64,000 nt of DNA from Shewanella sp. MBTL60-007 (GCF_019654915.1 NZ_BPET01000016.1:29280-93279), one strand, 5' to 3'; shown: positions 31,387 through 41,715, numbered from the stretch's first letter. Notes: generated by a model not told the origin, from the letters alone. Translations and numbers: made by a program.

Positions 31387-31412
31387 AAAAAAGCGCCTTA
31401 GGGCGCTTTTTT
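31387..31412. terminator. bidirectional terminator
   Basis: AAAAAAGCGCC pairs with GGCGCTTTTTT around a short loop. It serves both the receptor gene and the convergent gloA. Confidence 0.9.
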
Positions 31413-31426
31413 GTTTGCTTTAAGGC

Positions 31427-31837
31427 TTAACCTAAACCTTTTTCAGCTGAGCTCATCTGAATAAACTCGATTTTGTAGCCATCTGGATCTTCAACAAAGG
31501 CAATTTCAGTTGCGCCGCCAGCCACAGGGCCTGCAGGACGAATGACTTTGCCACCTGCTGCTGCGATAGCTTCACAGCGGGCATAGATATCCTCTTCACC
31601 GATAGCGATGTGACCAAAGGCATTACCGTGGTCGTAAGACTCAGTTCCCCAGTTATAGGTCAGCTCAATCACTGCGCTTCCTGTTGACTCTTCATCAAAG
31701 CCAACAAAAGCCAATGTGTATTTATATTCGCTATTTTCACTCTGTCTAAGTAGCTTCATGCCTAAGATTTTGGTGTAAAACTCGATACTGCGTTCAAGGT
31801 TACCAACGCGGAGCATGGTATGTAGTAATTGTGCCAT
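31427..31837 (-). CDS. gloA: lactoylglutathione lyase GloA (glyoxalase I)
   Basis: Isomerises the methylglyoxal-glutathione hemithioacetal to S-lactoylglutathione. The 136-residue protein has two betaalphabetabetabeta modules and all four metal ligands of the nickel-type enzyme: H6, E58, H76 and E124. The ELTYNWG and AFGHIA motifs match E. coli GloA closely. Its promoter region is shared with a tiny divergent ORF and contains an FNR-type site 75 bp upstream of the start. Confidence 0.95.
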   Translation of the reverse strand: MAQLLHTMLRVGNLERSIEFYTKILGMKLLRQSENSEYKYTLAFVGFDEESTGSAVIELTYNWGTESYDHGNAFGHIAIGEEDIYARCEAIAAAGGKVIRPAGPVAGGATEIAFVEDPDGYKIEFIQMSSAEKGLG

Positions 31838-31911
31838 GATAAATATCCAAGTAATAGAGTAGTGAGCCGAAGTATATCGAAATTTAGGATGATAGATACA
31901 CTTTGTAAAAA

Positions 31912-31925
31912 TTGAGCGAGATCAA
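31912..31925. promoter_or_regulatory. FNR/EtrA-type site
   Basis: TTGAGCGAGATCAA matches nine of ten specified bases of the FNR consensus TTGAT-N4-ATCAA. It lies between divergent gloA and the 27-codon ORF at 32022, 97 bp from the latter. EtrA is the Shewanella FNR homologue. Confidence 0.65.
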
Positions 31926-31931
31926 TTTCTT

Positions 31932-31972
31932 TAGTCTGGGATGGATCACAAAATACCTAAAATAGTCTGGGA
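31932..31972. repeat. two direct repeats beside the FNR-type site
   Basis: TAGTCTGGGA occurs at 31932-31941 and 31963-31972, 31 bp apart, about three helical turns. They sit between the FNR-type site and a likely minus-ten region (CTTATACTATT), so they look like paired binding sites of an unidentified regulator. Confidence 0.55.
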
Positions 31973-32021
31973 AACTCTCATATATCTTATACTATTAGTA
32001 GAGTATTTTAAGGAGAACACT

Positions 32022-32105
32022 ATGCAAACCGAATTAAAGATGTCACTGGGGCTTACTGCAATTATTGCTGCGTTTTTAACTATTTTCTTTATCTGTATGT
32101 ACTAA
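32022..32105 (+). CDS. 27-residue single-span membrane peptide
   Basis: Short ORF encoding MQTELKMSLG followed by a hydrophobic helix of about 17 residues ending in CMY. AAGGAGA stands seven bases before the ATG, a near-perfect ribosome site, and a strong terminator follows 28 bp after the stop, so it forms a complete small transcription unit. The upstream region has an FNR-type site and direct repeats. I do not recognise it. Small one-helix proteins of this size often stabilise respiratory complexes, but no partner is identified here. Confidence 0.7.
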   Translation: MQTELKMSLGLTAIIAAFLTIFFICMY

Positions 32106-32132
32106 TACCAATTGGTATAGACGTACGGATAC

Positions 32133-32160
32133 AAAAAAGCCGCTAATAGCGGCTTTTTTT
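32133..32160. terminator. bidirectional terminator
   Basis: AAAAAAGCCGCT pairs with AGCGGCTTTTTT with a four-base loop. It ends the small ORF on the plus strand and the rnf-nth operon on the minus strand. The palindrome ATACCAATTGGTAT sits just upstream at 32105-32118. Confidence 0.9.
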
Positions 32161-32194
32161 GTATTTTGTTAACTCTTTCTAAGAGTGTCACTAT

Positions 32195-32836
32195 TTACTC
32201 TTCAGGGTAAACTTTATCTTTAAACTCACACAAGTCTTCAATAATACAGCTTCCGCAGCGAGGCTTACGGGCGATACAGGTATAACGACCGTGCAGAATC
32301 AACCAGTGGTGTACATCGACCTTAAACTCGGCTGGAACCACTTTCAGTAGTTTCTTTTCCACTTCGACAACATTTTTACCTATGGCGAACTTGGTTCTGT
32401 TTGAAACTCTGTCTATATGGGTGTCGACAGCAATTGTTGGCCAGCCAAAAGCGGTGTTTAACACCACATTAGCCGTCTTTCTACCAACGCCAGGCAGCGA
32501 TTCAAGGGCTTCTCTGTCTTCTGGTACCTCACCATTATACTTCTCGACTAAGATCTCACAGGCTTTAACTACATTGATGGCCTTGTTGTTATACAGGCCA
32601 ATGGTTTTGATGTAAGGCTTTAACCCCTCAACACCTAAGTCTGCAATGGCCTGAGCCGTATTAGCTACCGGAAAGAGTTTGTCGGTGGCCTTGTTGACAC
32701 TAACATCGGTTGCTTGAGCTGATAATGTGACAGCAACGAGCAGCTCAAACGGACTTGAGAAATTTAGTTCAGTTTCTGGATGAGGGTTATGTTCTCTAAG
32801 CCTTTCAAGGATCAGGCGACGTTTCTCTGCGTTCAT
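32195..32836 (-). CDS. nth: endonuclease III
   Basis: Base-excision repair glycosylase/AP lyase for oxidised pyrimidines. 213 residues with the helix-hairpin-helix LPGVGRKTANVVL (catalytic Lys included), the catalytic Asp in VDTHIDRVSNR, and the 4Fe-4S motif CX6CX2CX5C near the C-terminus. The ATG at 32836 gives the standard N-terminus MNAEKRRLIL; 21 further codons upstream are open but not homologous. Final gene of the rnf operon, 71 bp after rnfE, the same order as in E. coli rsx-nth. Confidence 0.95.
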   Translation of the reverse strand: MNAEKRRLILERLREHNPHPETELNFSSPFELLVAVTLSAQATDVSVNKATDKLFPVANTAQAIADLGVEGLKPYIKTIGLYNNKAINVVKACEILVEKYNGEVPEDREALESLPGVGRKTANVVLNTAFGWPTIAVDTHIDRVSNRTKFAIGKNVVEVEKKLLKVVPAEFKVDVHHWLILHGRYTCIARKPRCGSCIIEDLCEFKDKVYPEE

Positions 32837-32907
32837 TATCTCGTATCCGTCTCGTTTGTAATTGTTATGCTTTGTGTTTCTCTCATCGCGCTTGCGCACT
32901 AAATGGG

Positions 32908-33603
32908 TTAATTCACTTTGGTAATACGTGCACGTGTTGGCGCTTCTTGTTCCACTTTAGGCTGCCTAGACGCCATGTATTGGTCGATAACGTTTTTAAG
33001 TGCGATTAATAAGCCCATGCCGATAAAGGCGCCTGGAGGTAGCATAGCTAATAGGAAGCTAGTATCGACCTGCCAAATATGGATGGTTAATGACTTAGCC
33101 CACTCGCCGAGTAACTGATCGGCGCCATAAAAAAGCGTACCTTGACCTAATATTTCTCTAGCCGCGCCTAAAATAGATAGGACTAAGGTGAAACCTAAGC
33201 CCATCATCAGCCCGTCAAAGGCTGATTTGGCGACATTATTACGAGAGGCAAAGGCTTCAGCACGACCGATAATCACACAGTTGGTGACAATAAGCGGCAA
33301 GAAAATACCTAGGGATAGGTAGAGGCCATAAGCGTAAGCGTTGATGAGTAGCTGCACCGTTGTCACAAGCGCGGCAATGATCATCACAAACACAGGAATA
33401 CGGATCTCTTTAGGAACAAAATCTCGCACCAAAGACACTAGGATGTTGGAGCCAATCAACACCAACATGGTCGCGAGTCCTAAACCTAAAGCGTTGGTTA
33501 AGGTTGCGGTAACCGCGAGAAGAGGGCATAGCCCGAGAAGCTGTACCAGTCCTGGGTTATTTCTCCAAAGACCTTGTTTGGCTAGCTCTTTATAATCACT
33601 CAT
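32908..33603 (-). CDS. rnfE: electron transport complex subunit RnfE
   Basis: Inner-membrane subunit of the Rnf complex, which couples ferredoxin:NAD redox to ion translocation (called Rsx in E. coli, where it keeps SoxR reduced). About 231 residues, six hydrophobic helices, with the [16 protein letters not shown] segment shared by RnfA/RnfE. Its ATG overlaps the rnfG stop (ATGA). Confidence 0.94.
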   Translation of the reverse strand: MSDYKELAKQGLWRNNPGLVQLLGLCPLLAVTATLTNALGLGLATMLVLIGSNILVSLVRDFVPKEIRIPVFVMIIAALVTTVQLLINAYAYGLYLSLGIFLPLIVTNCVIIGRAEAFASRNNVAKSAFDGLMMGLGFTLVLSILGAAREILGQGTLFYGADQLLGEWAKSLTIHIWQVDTSFLLAMLPPGAFIGMGLLIALKNVIDQYMASRQPKVEQEAPTRARITKVN

Positions 33604-34235
33604 TTTCCAACCTCGCAATTGGCAGGTGCCGATAACAGCTGTGACTTATTAGCATTAAAATAGCTAACGGCATTTCTAACCGCCCTGACATAGGCCCGTG
33701 GTGTTATCGTTGCACCAGTAAACTGATCGATATCACCGCCGTCTTTTTTAACGTTCCAGCGCTTGTCTTTATCTGACAGTAAAAACAGTCCGTCAAATGA
33801 GCGCACCCAGTCAGACTTTCTAAGTTCAATCTTATCACCAAGACCAGGTGTTTCTTGGTGGGACAGGGTGCGAACGCCTAACACCTCTCCTTTATCGCTT
33901 ATGCCGACAATGATGCGGATATTACCGTTGTAACCGTCGGGAGCGATGGTTTCAATGGCGATAGCAACGCCTTTATTATTCTTTGTCGCAATATAAGCGG
34001 GCAGGGCGTTGTCAGTGCCTAAAAATTCCACCGAGTTGAGCAAGATACAGTGAGCGGTGAGTTCGTTGTCGTGGATCTCATCAGGAATGATTTGATGGAG
34101 TACACGGGCTAGCTCAATCTGTTCTTGTTGCTTAATTTTATCGTAAGTAAATTGGTTCACTGCAGCGACTAGGCCTGTGCACAAGAGCGCAAATAGACCG
34201 AGAAGCAAACCATTCTTTAACATTGATTTTTTCAA
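33600..34235 (-). CDS. rnfG: electron transport complex subunit RnfG
   Basis: Periplasm-facing flavoprotein of Rnf. One N-terminal span (about 9-28), then an FMN-binding domain with the covalent flavin motif TGAT (in [13 protein letters not shown]); the last Thr carries FMN by phosphoester. [10 protein letters not shown], also conserved, is present. 211 residues. Translationally coupled to rnfE; 18 bp after rnfD. Confidence 0.94.
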   Translation of the reverse strand: MKKSMLKNGLLLGLFALLCTGLVAAVNQFTYDKIKQQEQIELARVLHQIIPDEIHDNELTAHCILLNSVEFLGTDNALPAYIATKNNKGVAIAIETIAPDGYNGNIRIIVGISDKGEVLGVRTLSHQETPGLGDKIELRKSDWVRSFDGLFLLSDKDKRWNVKKDGGDIDQFTGATITPRAYVRAVRNAVSYFNANKSQLLSAPANCEVGK

Positions 34236-34253
34236 AATAAATTCTCTTTATGC

Positions 34254-35306
34254 TCAGTTGCCCGTACGGTGGCCATAAGTGCGAGGCTTGACGTAATAAT
34301 CGATAAACGGTGCACAGAGGTTCGCCAATAGGACGGCAAATGCAAAGGCGTCTGGGTAGCCGCCATAGGTACGAATAACATAGACCAATACACCGATAAG
34401 GGTACCGAACAGTAAACGTCCTCGAACACTAGTTGCTGCGGTAACGGGATCGGTTGCGATAAAGAAGGCCGCAAGCATGGTTGCACCGGAAAACAGCTGT
34501 AGCAATGGCCCAACGTGGGTATCTGGACTTAATAGATAACCAAAACTGCTACAGATAAATAGTGAAGCTAGAATCGCAAAACTGATATGCCAGCGGATAA
34601 CCTTGAGCTTTAACATAACAAGACCGCCCGCAAGGTAGGCCAAGTTGACCCAAAACCAACCGATTCCGTAGCCATCACTAAATATCGCTTTGCTTAGGCT
34701 TTCAGAAGTCGTTAATCCTAAAGAGAGATCCGTCTTAACGGTATCGAGTGGGGTTGCCATTGCGATGCCATCAAAACCGAGTTTATAAAGGTTTAGTTGC
34801 TCGGCACTCATGGAGCCGAAAATGGCCTGAAGCGTTAAGCCAATATCCATTGGATTTTGAGCAATAGCCGTTGGAATCGACCAGCTCGTCATCTGCACTG
34901 GAAACGAGATTAGCAGCATGACATATGCTGCCATTGCAGGATTGAAGATATTTTGGCCTAGGCCGCCATAGAGCTGCTTAACTAGAACGATGGCGAACAG
35001 GGTGCCTATCACCACCAACCACCAAGGCGCGATGGGCGGAATGGCGACACCAATCAATATTGCCGTTAATACGGCGCTGTTATCGCTAATCGTTGCAAGT
35101 ACGGCTCGCTTTCTAAGGGCGAGCACCGCAGCTTCTGCTGCCAATGCGACAGCAATGGCTAGCATGACTTGTATGAGCACGCCCCAGCCGAAGAAATAGC
35201 ATTGGGCTGCAATACCCGGCAGGGCACATAAAATAACCCGGCGCATCACACTTTGGGTTTGTAGTTTCACCTTCAAATGAGGTGATGAGGCTAACTTAAA
35301 CGCCAT
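34254..35306 (-). CDS. rnfD: electron transport complex subunit RnfD
   Basis: Membrane subunit homologous to NqrB, 350 residues with about nine spans. The FMN-threonine region is seen as [18 protein letters not shown], and [14 protein letters not shown] matches the conserved loop. GAAGGA precedes the ATG. Three bases separate it from rnfC. Confidence 0.94.
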   Translation of the reverse strand: MAFKLASSPHLKVKLQTQSVMRRVILCALPGIAAQCYFFGWGVLIQVMLAIAVALAAEAAVLALRKRAVLATISDNSAVLTAILIGVAIPPIAPWWLVVIGTLFAIVLVKQLYGGLGQNIFNPAMAAYVMLLISFPVQMTSWSIPTAIAQNPMDIGLTLQAIFGSMSAEQLNLYKLGFDGIAMATPLDTVKTDLSLGLTTSESLSKAIFSDGYGIGWFWVNLAYLAGGLVMLKLKVIRWHISFAILASLFICSSFGYLLSPDTHVGPLLQLFSGATMLAAFFIATDPVTAATSVRGRLLFGTLIGVLVYVIRTYGGYPDAFAFAVLLANLCAPFIDYYVKPRTYGHRTGN

Positions 35307-35309
35307 GGT

Positions 35310-37877
35310 TTATTCCTTCTCCTGCAATTTTTGTTGCAACTTTTTAGCTTTTGCCTTGGCTACCGCTGCAGCAATACGTGCTTTTTTTGCATCTTCGGCG
35401 GATTCTGTGACAGCTGGTGCTATTACTGGTGTCTCAGCAGCACTGCTTTCAGGGGCTGATGCCTCAGTGTTTTCCGTGTCTAGTGTTTCGCTAGGTTGAG
35501 GCTCGCAAGCTTGAGATTGCTTTTTGGCCTTGGCTTTAGCAACCGCTGCAGCAATACGCGCTTTCTTTGCGTCTTCGGCAGACAATGTGGTTGCTGTTTC
35601 AATTACTGACGTCTCAGCTGCACTACTTTCTGGGGCTGATGCCTCTGTGTTTTCCGTGTCTAGTGTTTCGCTCGGTTGAGGCTCGCAAGCTTGAGATTGC
35701 TTTTTAGCCTTGGCTTTAGCAACTGCCGCGGCGATACGTGCTTTTTTAGCGTCTTCGGCAGACAATGTGGCTGCTGTTTCAATTACAGGCGCATCAGCTG
35801 CACTGCTGTCTGGGGTTGAGGCCTCAGTGTTTTGCGTGTCTAGTGTTTCGCTCGGTTGAGCCTCGCAAACTTGAGATTGCTTTTTGGCCTTGGCTTTAGC
35901 AACTGCCGCGGCGATACGTGCTTTTTTTGCATCATCGGCCGAGGACTTGTTTTCCTCGCGGTTAAGCTGCTGCTCTGTGCCATCAGTTTTGGCAGCTTGC
36001 GCTGCTTTCTTAGCCTTTGCACGGGCAATGGCTGCCGCAACTTGCGCTTTCTTATCGGTGACAGCAGTATCGACAGGCCCAGTATTAGCCTCAGTATTAA
36101 CCTCAGCTTTACCATCGACCTCTGGTGACTCAGCTTGCGCTGCTTTCTTAGCCTTGGCACGAGCAATAGCCGCTGCTACTTGCGCTTTCTTATCGGTTAC
36201 CGGTGCCGCATCGGTTGTTTGACTGTTATCAAGTTGAGGGTTTGTATTGCCTTTCTTAGCTTTAGCTCGGGCAATCGCTGCTGCAACTTGGGCTTTTTTA
36301 TCCTCTACTGAAGGTGCTGTATCACTTTGCTGGCTTTCAGCTGCTTTCTTAGCCTTAATACGCGCCATCGCTTCGGCGACTGCGTCTCTATCGCCGCTAG
36401 ACATGGTCGTCTTGCGTCGTTCAGCAGCTTCTTTGGCTTTGGCCTCTCGAGCAAGCTTTTCCTCTTCTAAGCGCTGCGCTCTTGCTTCAAAACGTTGCTT
36501 GGCAAAGTCTGCCTGTTTCTTCTCTTCTGTTTGGGTGCGTATTGCAGATTTAGCGATACGGTAATATTCCACTAGGGGAATATCACTTGGACAAACATAG
36601 CTACAGCAACCACATTCAATACAATCATGTAGGTTAAAGCTTGTGGCCTTATCGTACTCTTCGGCTTTTGCATGCCAAAATAGTTGCTGTGGTAACAGGA
36701 GAGTCGGGCAGACGGCAGCGCATTCACCGCAGCGAATGCAGGGTTTTTCAGCCTGTTCTGGCGCGATCTCTTCACTGCTTGGCAGTAGCACGCAGTTTGT
36801 ACCCTTGAGCACGGGCGCTGAGATATCTGGCAGAGAGTAACCCATCATTGGGCCGCCAATTATCACTTTGTCTTGGGTTAGATTGCCGTTAAAGCCAAGC
36901 TGTTGTAGCAGATGACTGACAGGCGTGCCTATCGGAACCCAGTAGTTTCCTGGCGTTTGGCTGTTTAAGCCAGTTACCGTTACTACACGGCGGGTCAATG
37001 CTTGGCCGTTGACCACTGCATCGTGGATAGCGTAAGCGGTACCGACGTTTTGTACTAACATGCCTAATTGAGCAGGGATAGAGCCCGATGGCACCTCTTG
37101 ACCAGTTAAGATTTGAATTAACTGTTTCTCACCACCTGATGGGTACTTGGTTGGAACGGCTGTGATTCTGGCGCTATCTGTCGCTAACTCGCTACGATTA
37201 AGCGCATGTTGCATTGCTTCAATCGCCTCGGGTTTGTTATCTTCGATAGCGATAATGATGCGCTTTGGCTTGAGCAGTTTCTGAATAATAGCAATTCCAG
37301 AGAGGATCTCATCACTATGCTCGCGCATCAGACGATCATCTGAGGTGATATAGGGCTCGCACTCGATACCGTTAATTATAACCAGCTCAATATCACTGGC
37401 GGGGCTGAGCTTGATGTGGGTTGGAAAAGCCGCTCCCCCGAGGCCTGCAATACCGGCGTGCTGAATCTTGCTCAGGATCTCTTGATTGCTTAAAGCAGCT
37501 ACATCGGCAGCAACAACCTCGACTGATTCATCTAGACCATCTGCATCGATAACGCAGCTCAGTACAGCAATACCTGATGCATGATTGCTTGGCATTGGCT
37601 GTATCTTGCTGATGACACCTGAGGTTGGGGCGTGTACAGGGCTGTACGTGAAGCTTGTTCCTTTAGTTAGGCTCTGACCCTTTAGGACGCGATCGCCAAC
37701 CTTAACCGTGAGCAGGGCACTATCGCCAACTTGTGTCAGTGGCAAAATATACTCAACGGCAAGTGGCAGTTCGCTGATAGTGGTTTTGTTAGAAAGCGTT
37801 TTTAATTCTGGAGGATGAACACCACCATGTGAGCGCCAAAGCGTCCCTTTATCAATTTGCTCTAATAAAGTTAACAC
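35310..37877 (-). CDS. rnfC: electron transport complex subunit RnfC with long repeat tail
   Basis: NADH/ferredoxin-side subunit of Rnf. Residues 1-450 hold the NqrF-like FMN/NADH domain ([32 protein letters not shown]) and two 4Fe-4S motifs, [12 protein letters not shown] and [12 protein letters not shown]. After about 480 comes a roughly 370-residue low-complexity tail: a basic Ala/Lys helix ([14 protein letters not shown] type) alternating with acidic Ser/Thr/Pro/Glu stretches. 855 residues in all, against about 740 in E. coli RsxC, whose tail is shorter. Starts at GTG, overlapping rnfB by 7 bp, with GAGGAT before it. Confidence 0.95.
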   Translation of the reverse strand: MLTLLEQIDKGTLWRSHGGVHPPELKTLSNKTTISELPLAVEYILPLTQVGDSALLTVKVGDRVLKGQSLTKGTSFTYSPVHAPTSGVISKIQPMPSNHASGIAVLSCVIDADGLDESVEVVAADVAALSNQEILSKIQHAGIAGLGGAAFPTHIKLSPASDIELVIINGIECEPYITSDDRLMREHSDEILSGIAIIQKLLKPKRIIIAIEDNKPEAIEAMQHALNRSELATDSARITAVPTKYPSGGEKQLIQILTGQEVPSGSIPAQLGMLVQNVGTAYAIHDAVVNGQALTRRVVTVTGLNSQTPGNYWVPIGTPVSHLLQQLGFNGNLTQDKVIIGGPMMGYSLPDISAPVLKGTNCVLLPSSEEIAPEQAEKPCIRCGECAAVCPTLLLPQQLFWHAKAEEYDKATSFNLHDCIECGCCSYVCPSDIPLVEYYRIAKSAIRTQTEEKKQADFAKQRFEARAQRLEEEKLAREAKAKEAAERRKTTMSSGDRDAVAEAMARIKAKKAAESQQSDTAPSVEDKKAQVAAAIARAKAKKGNTNPQLDNSQTTDAAPVTDKKAQVAAAIARAKAKKAAQAESPEVDGKAEVNTEANTGPVDTAVTDKKAQVAAAIARAKAKKAAQAAKTDGTEQQLNREENKSSADDAKKARIAAAVAKAKAKKQSQVCEAQPSETLDTQNTEASTPDSSAADAPVIETAATLSAEDAKKARIAAAVAKAKAKKQSQACEPQPSETLDTENTEASAPESSAAETSVIETATTLSAEDAKKARIAAAVAKAKAKKQSQACEPQPSETLDTENTEASAPESSAAETPVIAPAVTESAEDAKKARIAAAVAKAKAKKLQQKLQEKE
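35341..35940 (-). repeat. tandem 180-bp repeats in rnfC
   Basis: A unit of 180 bp recurs with very high identity: the same TTGAGATTGCTTTTT start is found at 35511, 35691 and 35871, and a fourth, partial copy lies at about 35341. Each encodes the basic helix [16 protein letters not shown] followed by an acidic linker. A diverged family of shorter units ([17 protein letters not shown]) occupies about 36000-36310. Confidence 0.93.
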
Positions 37878-38440
37878 GGCTTATCCTCTTGCAACTGCTT
37901 AACAGGAATGGCATTGAGTCGCCAGTTCCAGGTTTTGGTGGTTTGTTCTACGGGTAGCATGTCAATACAGTCTACCGGGCAGGGCGCAACGCAGAGGTCA
38001 CAACCTGTGCAGTAGTCGGTAATAACGGTATGCATTAACTTGCCTGAACCCAAAATCGCATCGACAGGGCAGGCTTGAATACACTTGGTGCAGCCAATAC
38101 ATTCTTCTTCACGAATAAAGGCAACTTTCTTTACTTGAACGGCTTCAGTGGCGTTAAGTGGCTCGGGTTCGACCCCCATCAGATCGGCTAGCTTTTCCAT
38201 GGTTGCGGTGCCGCCCGGCGGACATTTGTTGACCTTGTCGCCGTTAGCAATGGCTTCTGCATAAGGACGACAACCAGGGTAACCACACTGGCCACATTGG
38301 GTCTGTGGCAGTAGCGCTTCGATTTGATCGGTAAGGGGGTTGCCTTCAACTTTAAATTTCTCTGCGGCAAATCCAAGTAAGACACCAAAGACGAGCGCGA
38401 GTATTGTAAGTACAACAATAGCGATGACAATAGCAGACAT
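37871..38440 (-). CDS. rnfB: electron transport complex subunit RnfB
   Basis: Membrane-anchored iron-sulfur subunit, 189 residues. One N-terminal span (about 3-25), a 4Fe-4S domain with CGQCGYPGC, then two ferredoxin-type motifs [12 protein letters not shown] and [12 protein letters not shown]. Two bases after rnfA. Confidence 0.95.
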   Translation of the reverse strand: MSAIVIAIVVLTILALVFGVLLGFAAEKFKVEGNPLTDQIEALLPQTQCGQCGYPGCRPYAEAIANGDKVNKCPPGGTATMEKLADLMGVEPEPLNATEAVQVKKVAFIREEECIGCTKCIQACPVDAILGSGKLMHTVITDYCTGCDLCVAPCPVDCIDMLPVEQTTKTWNWRLNAIPVKQLQEDKPC

Positions 38441-38442
38441 GT

Positions 38443-39021
38443 TTATTTAACTAACCCCGTGAATCCCATAAACGCAAGTGACATCAGTCCCGCAGTTACC
38501 ATTGCAATAGCCCCACCTTTAAATGGCGTAGGAACATCGGCTGCGGCAAGGCGCTCTCGCATGGCGGAGAATAGAATCAGGACCAACGAGAAGCCAACAG
38601 CAGCGCCAAATCCAAAGATAGCGGATTCAATAAAACCATGTTTTTCATTGATATTAAGAAGCGCGACACCGAGTACGGCACAGTTAGTGGTGATTAAAGG
38701 CAAGTAAATGCCTAGCGCACGATGCAAGGAAGCACTGGTTTTTTGAACTAGCATCTCAGTAAACTGCACGACAACGGCAATCACGAGAATAAAGCTCATC
38801 GTTCGCAGATAACCTAGGTCAAACGGCAGTAATAAATACTGATTAACTAGGTAGCTTAAGATAGAGGCCAGTGTTAATACAAACGTTGTCGCCATCGACA
38901 TGCCGATGGCTGACTCCAGTTTGCTAGATACCCCCATGAAGGGGCAAAGGCCAAGAAATTTTACTAATACGAAGTTGTTGACCAGCACTGTGCCGATCAA
39001 TAACAGGAGATATTCGCTCAT
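38443..39021 (-). CDS. rnfA: electron transport complex subunit RnfA
   Basis: First gene of the operon. Integral membrane subunit of 192 residues with six spans, homologous to RnfE and Nqr[19 protein letters not shown] near the start and [13 protein letters not shown] in the middle are diagnostic. Starts 33 bp after a predicted promoter. Confidence 0.95.
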   Translation of the reverse strand: MSEYLLLLIGTVLVNNFVLVKFLGLCPFMGVSSKLESAIGMSMATTFVLTLASILSYLVNQYLLLPFDLGYLRTMSFILVIAVVVQFTEMLVQKTSASLHRALGIYLPLITTNCAVLGVALLNINEKHGFIESAIFGFGAAVGFSLVLILFSAMRERLAAADVPTPFKGGAIAMVTAGLMSLAFMGFTGLVK

Positions 39022-39053
39022 CTCTAATCAATTTGTTAGACAGAATTACCGCT

Positions 39054-39082
39054 ATTATCGGCTTTTCCTAAGCTATTAACAA
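39054..39082 (-). promoter_or_regulatory. predicted promoter of rnfABCDGE-nth
   Basis: On the minus strand, TTGTTA (39082-39077) and GATAAT (39059-39054) are 17 bp apart, 33 bp before rnfA. Confidence 0.5.
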
Positions 39083-39128
39083 CACATAGAAAGCAAGGAT
39101 AAAAAGTTTGCTTTATAAATAGTCAGAA

Positions 39129-41045
39129 TTAAACGGTATTTGCTGTCTTTTCCTCCTGCTTCAATGGACTAGGTTCGGCGATATAGTAACCTTGCAAACC
39201 ATCGATAAGCAGTTGTTCCATCGCAAGCTTATCTTCTTGTTTTTCAACACCTGTGGCGATGACTCTGATCCCAAGCTTGCGAGCTATATCGATAATCATT
39301 TTAACGAAAAACTTATTGTGTGGATCTAGGGTGATCTCTTGGGTATAGCTATGGTCTAACTTAATATAATCGGGACGAACCTCTTTAAAGAACTTAAATG
39401 AGGTAAAGCCGAGCCCAAAGCGCTCTATAGAGATCCGTGAACCTACGCTATGGAGTTCATTAATAAAGTGATAGGTGGCACTGAGATTTGTCTGCATACC
39501 GGACTCACTCACCTCAAACACGAGCCTTGCAGCTATCTGCCTTTGTTTGGTTAATATATTTTTTAACCAAGAGACAAAAGGCTTGTTAGTTGCTGAGGCC
39601 GCGCTGATATTGATGCCAATCAAGCCAGTAAGATTCGGGCTTTGCAGCAACAACCTTAGGGTATTGAGTACGACTAGCTTATCTAGTTCTTCACTCATGC
39701 CGTGACGTTCAGCCATGGAAATGACTGTTGTCGTGGGTAATAGTTTTCCTTCGCTATTATAAAATCGGGATAATAGCTCACGATAAGATTCAACATCATT
39801 ACGACATGGGCGGATCGGTTGAATATAAAACTTGATGGCTTTACGTCTCAGTAGATCGTTGATGGCTACCTTCCAGCGACTTTCGCCAAACAGTTCTCCA
39901 CCAGTGAGTTTCTCCTGAATATGATAGCAATTGGGGCCGAGAGTTTGAGCGATACTGACGGCCGTGTCCGCAAGTGTCATCAAGGATGCTGGATCGCTGT
40001 CTTCAAGGTAAGGCACTATACCGATATGGGCGATAGATGGCGTGCCAATCTGGTGTTGATATTCGCGAAAAGACGATTTCAATTGGTTGGCGATGGTTGA
40101 ACATTGTTTAATTGTTATATCTGGGATAACAACGGCAAAATCAGCTGTGGAGATCCTAAAGAATTGCGAGCGTGTGGGTTCATTTATAGCAAGCCTAATC
40201 TCGTTAGCAATTCGGCAAAGATAATCATCACCGGCCTCTCTACCATGTAGTTGGTTGATATTGGCAAGCTCCGTGGCTTTGACTATTACCAAGATCCCGA
40301 ACTCTTTAGACTCAGCTTTACAGATCTCATCGAGTTTCTCGGTAAAACGTGCTTTTGTCGCGAAACCTGTAATCGGGTCTTGAAACACGGTTTTACTCAG
40401 TTGGTTATTGAGCTCTTTTAGTTCACCGACTTTCGCCTTTAGCGTCTGTTTGGCTTTCTCTAAGGTTAAGCCGATATTTCGAAATTCCCCTCTAAACTGA
40501 GATTGGTCGATAGCTTCAAAAGAGAGCTGACTGAGCTTTTCGATATTTGCCGTGATGGAACGAATGCTTTTTCTCTGTTTTAGGCTGAGCAGAAGGTGGA
40601 AAAAGGCAATGACAACAAAGCAACCCCAGATAATGAGCAGATGATTTTGGAATTGGCGGATAGTTTGTTTCTGTAATAACTGGCTGGAAAGTTTGATCTG
40701 TAGCCGGCCCGCCTCCAAAACTTGAGTATGGGGTGATTCGATGATAAATAATTTCGCTAACATAGAATCGCTTGCAGCGATTAACTTACCCCTAGTGAAG
40801 TTATTACCGCTATCAAACGCATCGATATATTGGAAAAACTGAAAGCTAAATTTGGGCTTAAGCATTTCGTAAAGTGCTTGGCCTGTACCTTGCCATGCAT
40901 TTTCCTGCGCGATCGCTGTCGAGTATTGATCAAGTTGCTGAGCAGATTGTTTAGTGAGGTTTTGGTGTGCGTATTGGTAGCTTAAATAGGAGAGTCCTAT
41001 AAACAGCAAAAAAAGAAACAACTGGAAATATTTTGAGGTTGTCAT
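39129..41045 (-). CDS. CsrD-like protein with degenerate GGDEF and EAL domains
   Basis: 638 residues: TM1 about 9-27, periplasmic domain about 28-135, TM2 about 138-158, a HAMP-like helix, GGDEF domain (about 215-375) and EAL domain (about 385-630). Both active sites are lost: the GGDEF loop reads STADF and the EAL motif reads YRELLSR. E. coli CsrD has the same architecture, length and kind of decay (HRSDF, RELMCR), and there binds RNase E to control CsrB/CsrC sRNA turnover. Membrane-anchored c-di-GMP receptors such as LapD share the layout and are the alternative. ATG at 41045 chosen over the TTG 8 codons upstream. Monocistronic, next to two tRNA-Asn genes. Confidence 0.8.
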   Translation of the reverse strand: MTTSKYFQLFLFLLFIGLSYLSYQYAHQNLTKQSAQQLDQYSTAIAQENAWQGTGQALYEMLKPKFSFQFFQYIDAFDSGNNFTRGKLIAASDSMLAKLFIIESPHTQVLEAGRLQIKLSSQLLQKQTIRQFQNHLLIIWGCFVVIAFFHLLLSLKQRKSIRSITANIEKLSQLSFEAIDQSQFRGEFRNIGLTLEKAKQTLKAKVGELKELNNQLSKTVFQDPITGFATKARFTEKLDEICKAESKEFGILVIVKATELANINQLHGREAGDDYLCRIANEIRLAINEPTRSQFFRISTADFAVVIPDITIKQCSTIANQLKSSFREYQHQIGTPSIAHIGIVPYLEDSDPASLMTLADTAVSIAQTLGPNCYHIQEKLTGGELFGESRWKVAINDLLRRKAIKFYIQPIRPCRNDVESYRELLSRFYNSEGKLLPTTTVISMAERHGMSEELDKLVVLNTLRLLLQSPNLTGLIGINISAASATNKPFVSWLKNILTKQRQIAARLVFEVSESGMQTNLSATYHFINELHSVGSRISIERFGLGFTSFKFFKEVRPDYIKLDHSYTQEITLDPHNKFFVKMIIDIARKLGIRVIATGVEKQEDKLAMEQLLIDGLQGYYIAEPSPLKQEEKTANTV

Positions 41046-41197
41046 AAAGAATCCGTTCAACACGATCAAAAAACTCTTAGGGAGAGTAATACTGGTTTAG
41101 TGGGATGTATTATAAACAGGTTTGATCTTGAATTGCAGTGGATTTATTACGTGATACAGAATTGAAATGGAAAGCAGGTGAGGTGTTAGGAAAAGGT

Positions 41198-41273
41198 TGG
41201 CTCCCCAGACTGGACTTGAACCAGTGACATACGGATTAACAGTCCGCCGTTCTACCGACTGAACTACAGGGGA
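41198..41273 (-). tRNA. tRNA-Asn (GTT), copy 2
   Basis: Cloverleaf of 76 nt including encoded CCA. Acceptor TCCCCTG pairs with CTGGGGA; anticodon loop CTGTTAA carries GTT; T-arm ACTGGTTCAAGTCCAGT is complete. Identical to the copy 114 bp upstream in transcription. Confidence 0.97.
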
Positions 41274-41311
41274 GTCGTAAAAACCTTTCAAACATTCTAA
41301 CTAAATTAAAG

Positions 41312-41387
41312 TGGCTCCCCAGACTGGACTTGAACCAGTGACATACGGATTAACAGTCCGCCGTTCTACCGACTGAACTACAGGGGA
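41312..41387 (-). tRNA. tRNA-Asn (GTT), copy 1
   Basis: Same 76-nt sequence as the gene at 41198-41273, transcribed first. A 38-bp spacer separates the two; they should be processed from one precursor. Confidence 0.97.
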
Positions 41388-41422
41388 ATCGTTTAAGTTA
41401 CGTCTCGTTGAAGACGGAGCGC

Positions 41423-41451
41423 ATATTAAATCGCTCTTACAATTGAGTCAA
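41423..41451 (-). promoter_or_regulatory. promoter of the tRNA-Asn pair
   Basis: On the minus strand TTGACT (41451-41446) and TAATAT (41428-41423) are 17 bp apart, followed by a GC-rich discriminator GCGCTCCG typical of stringently controlled stable-RNA promoters. It lies 36 bp before the first tRNA. Confidence 0.8.
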
Positions 41452-41715
41452 CTCGACAAGGGAAAAAAAATGAAATTATACGCTTAAGTGCTCACCTAGT
41501 GCACATAATGCTGATGGATGCAGCGTTTTTGTTAAAATATGAACAGTTATAAATGCAAGTATATGAGTTAATCACTATTTTCTATCATTAAATGATTTAT
41601 CTGTTCTCAAGTTATGCTGTGAGAATTACAAATGTAGGAAACTTTCAGATATTCCAGACTTCATACTTTAGTTGTAGCAAGTGCTACAAGCCCCAGTAGA
41701 TAAGCTCTGTAAGAG

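Noticed and set aside
35305..36840. Several plus-strand reading frames opposite rnfC
   Set aside because: They are shadows of the GC-rich repeat codons in rnfC and have low-complexity Ala/Leu translations with no start signal.
41198..41387. Attachment site or integrated element at the tRNA-Asn genes
   Set aside because: No integrase, no partial tRNA repeat at a distance and no change of gene content around the pair.
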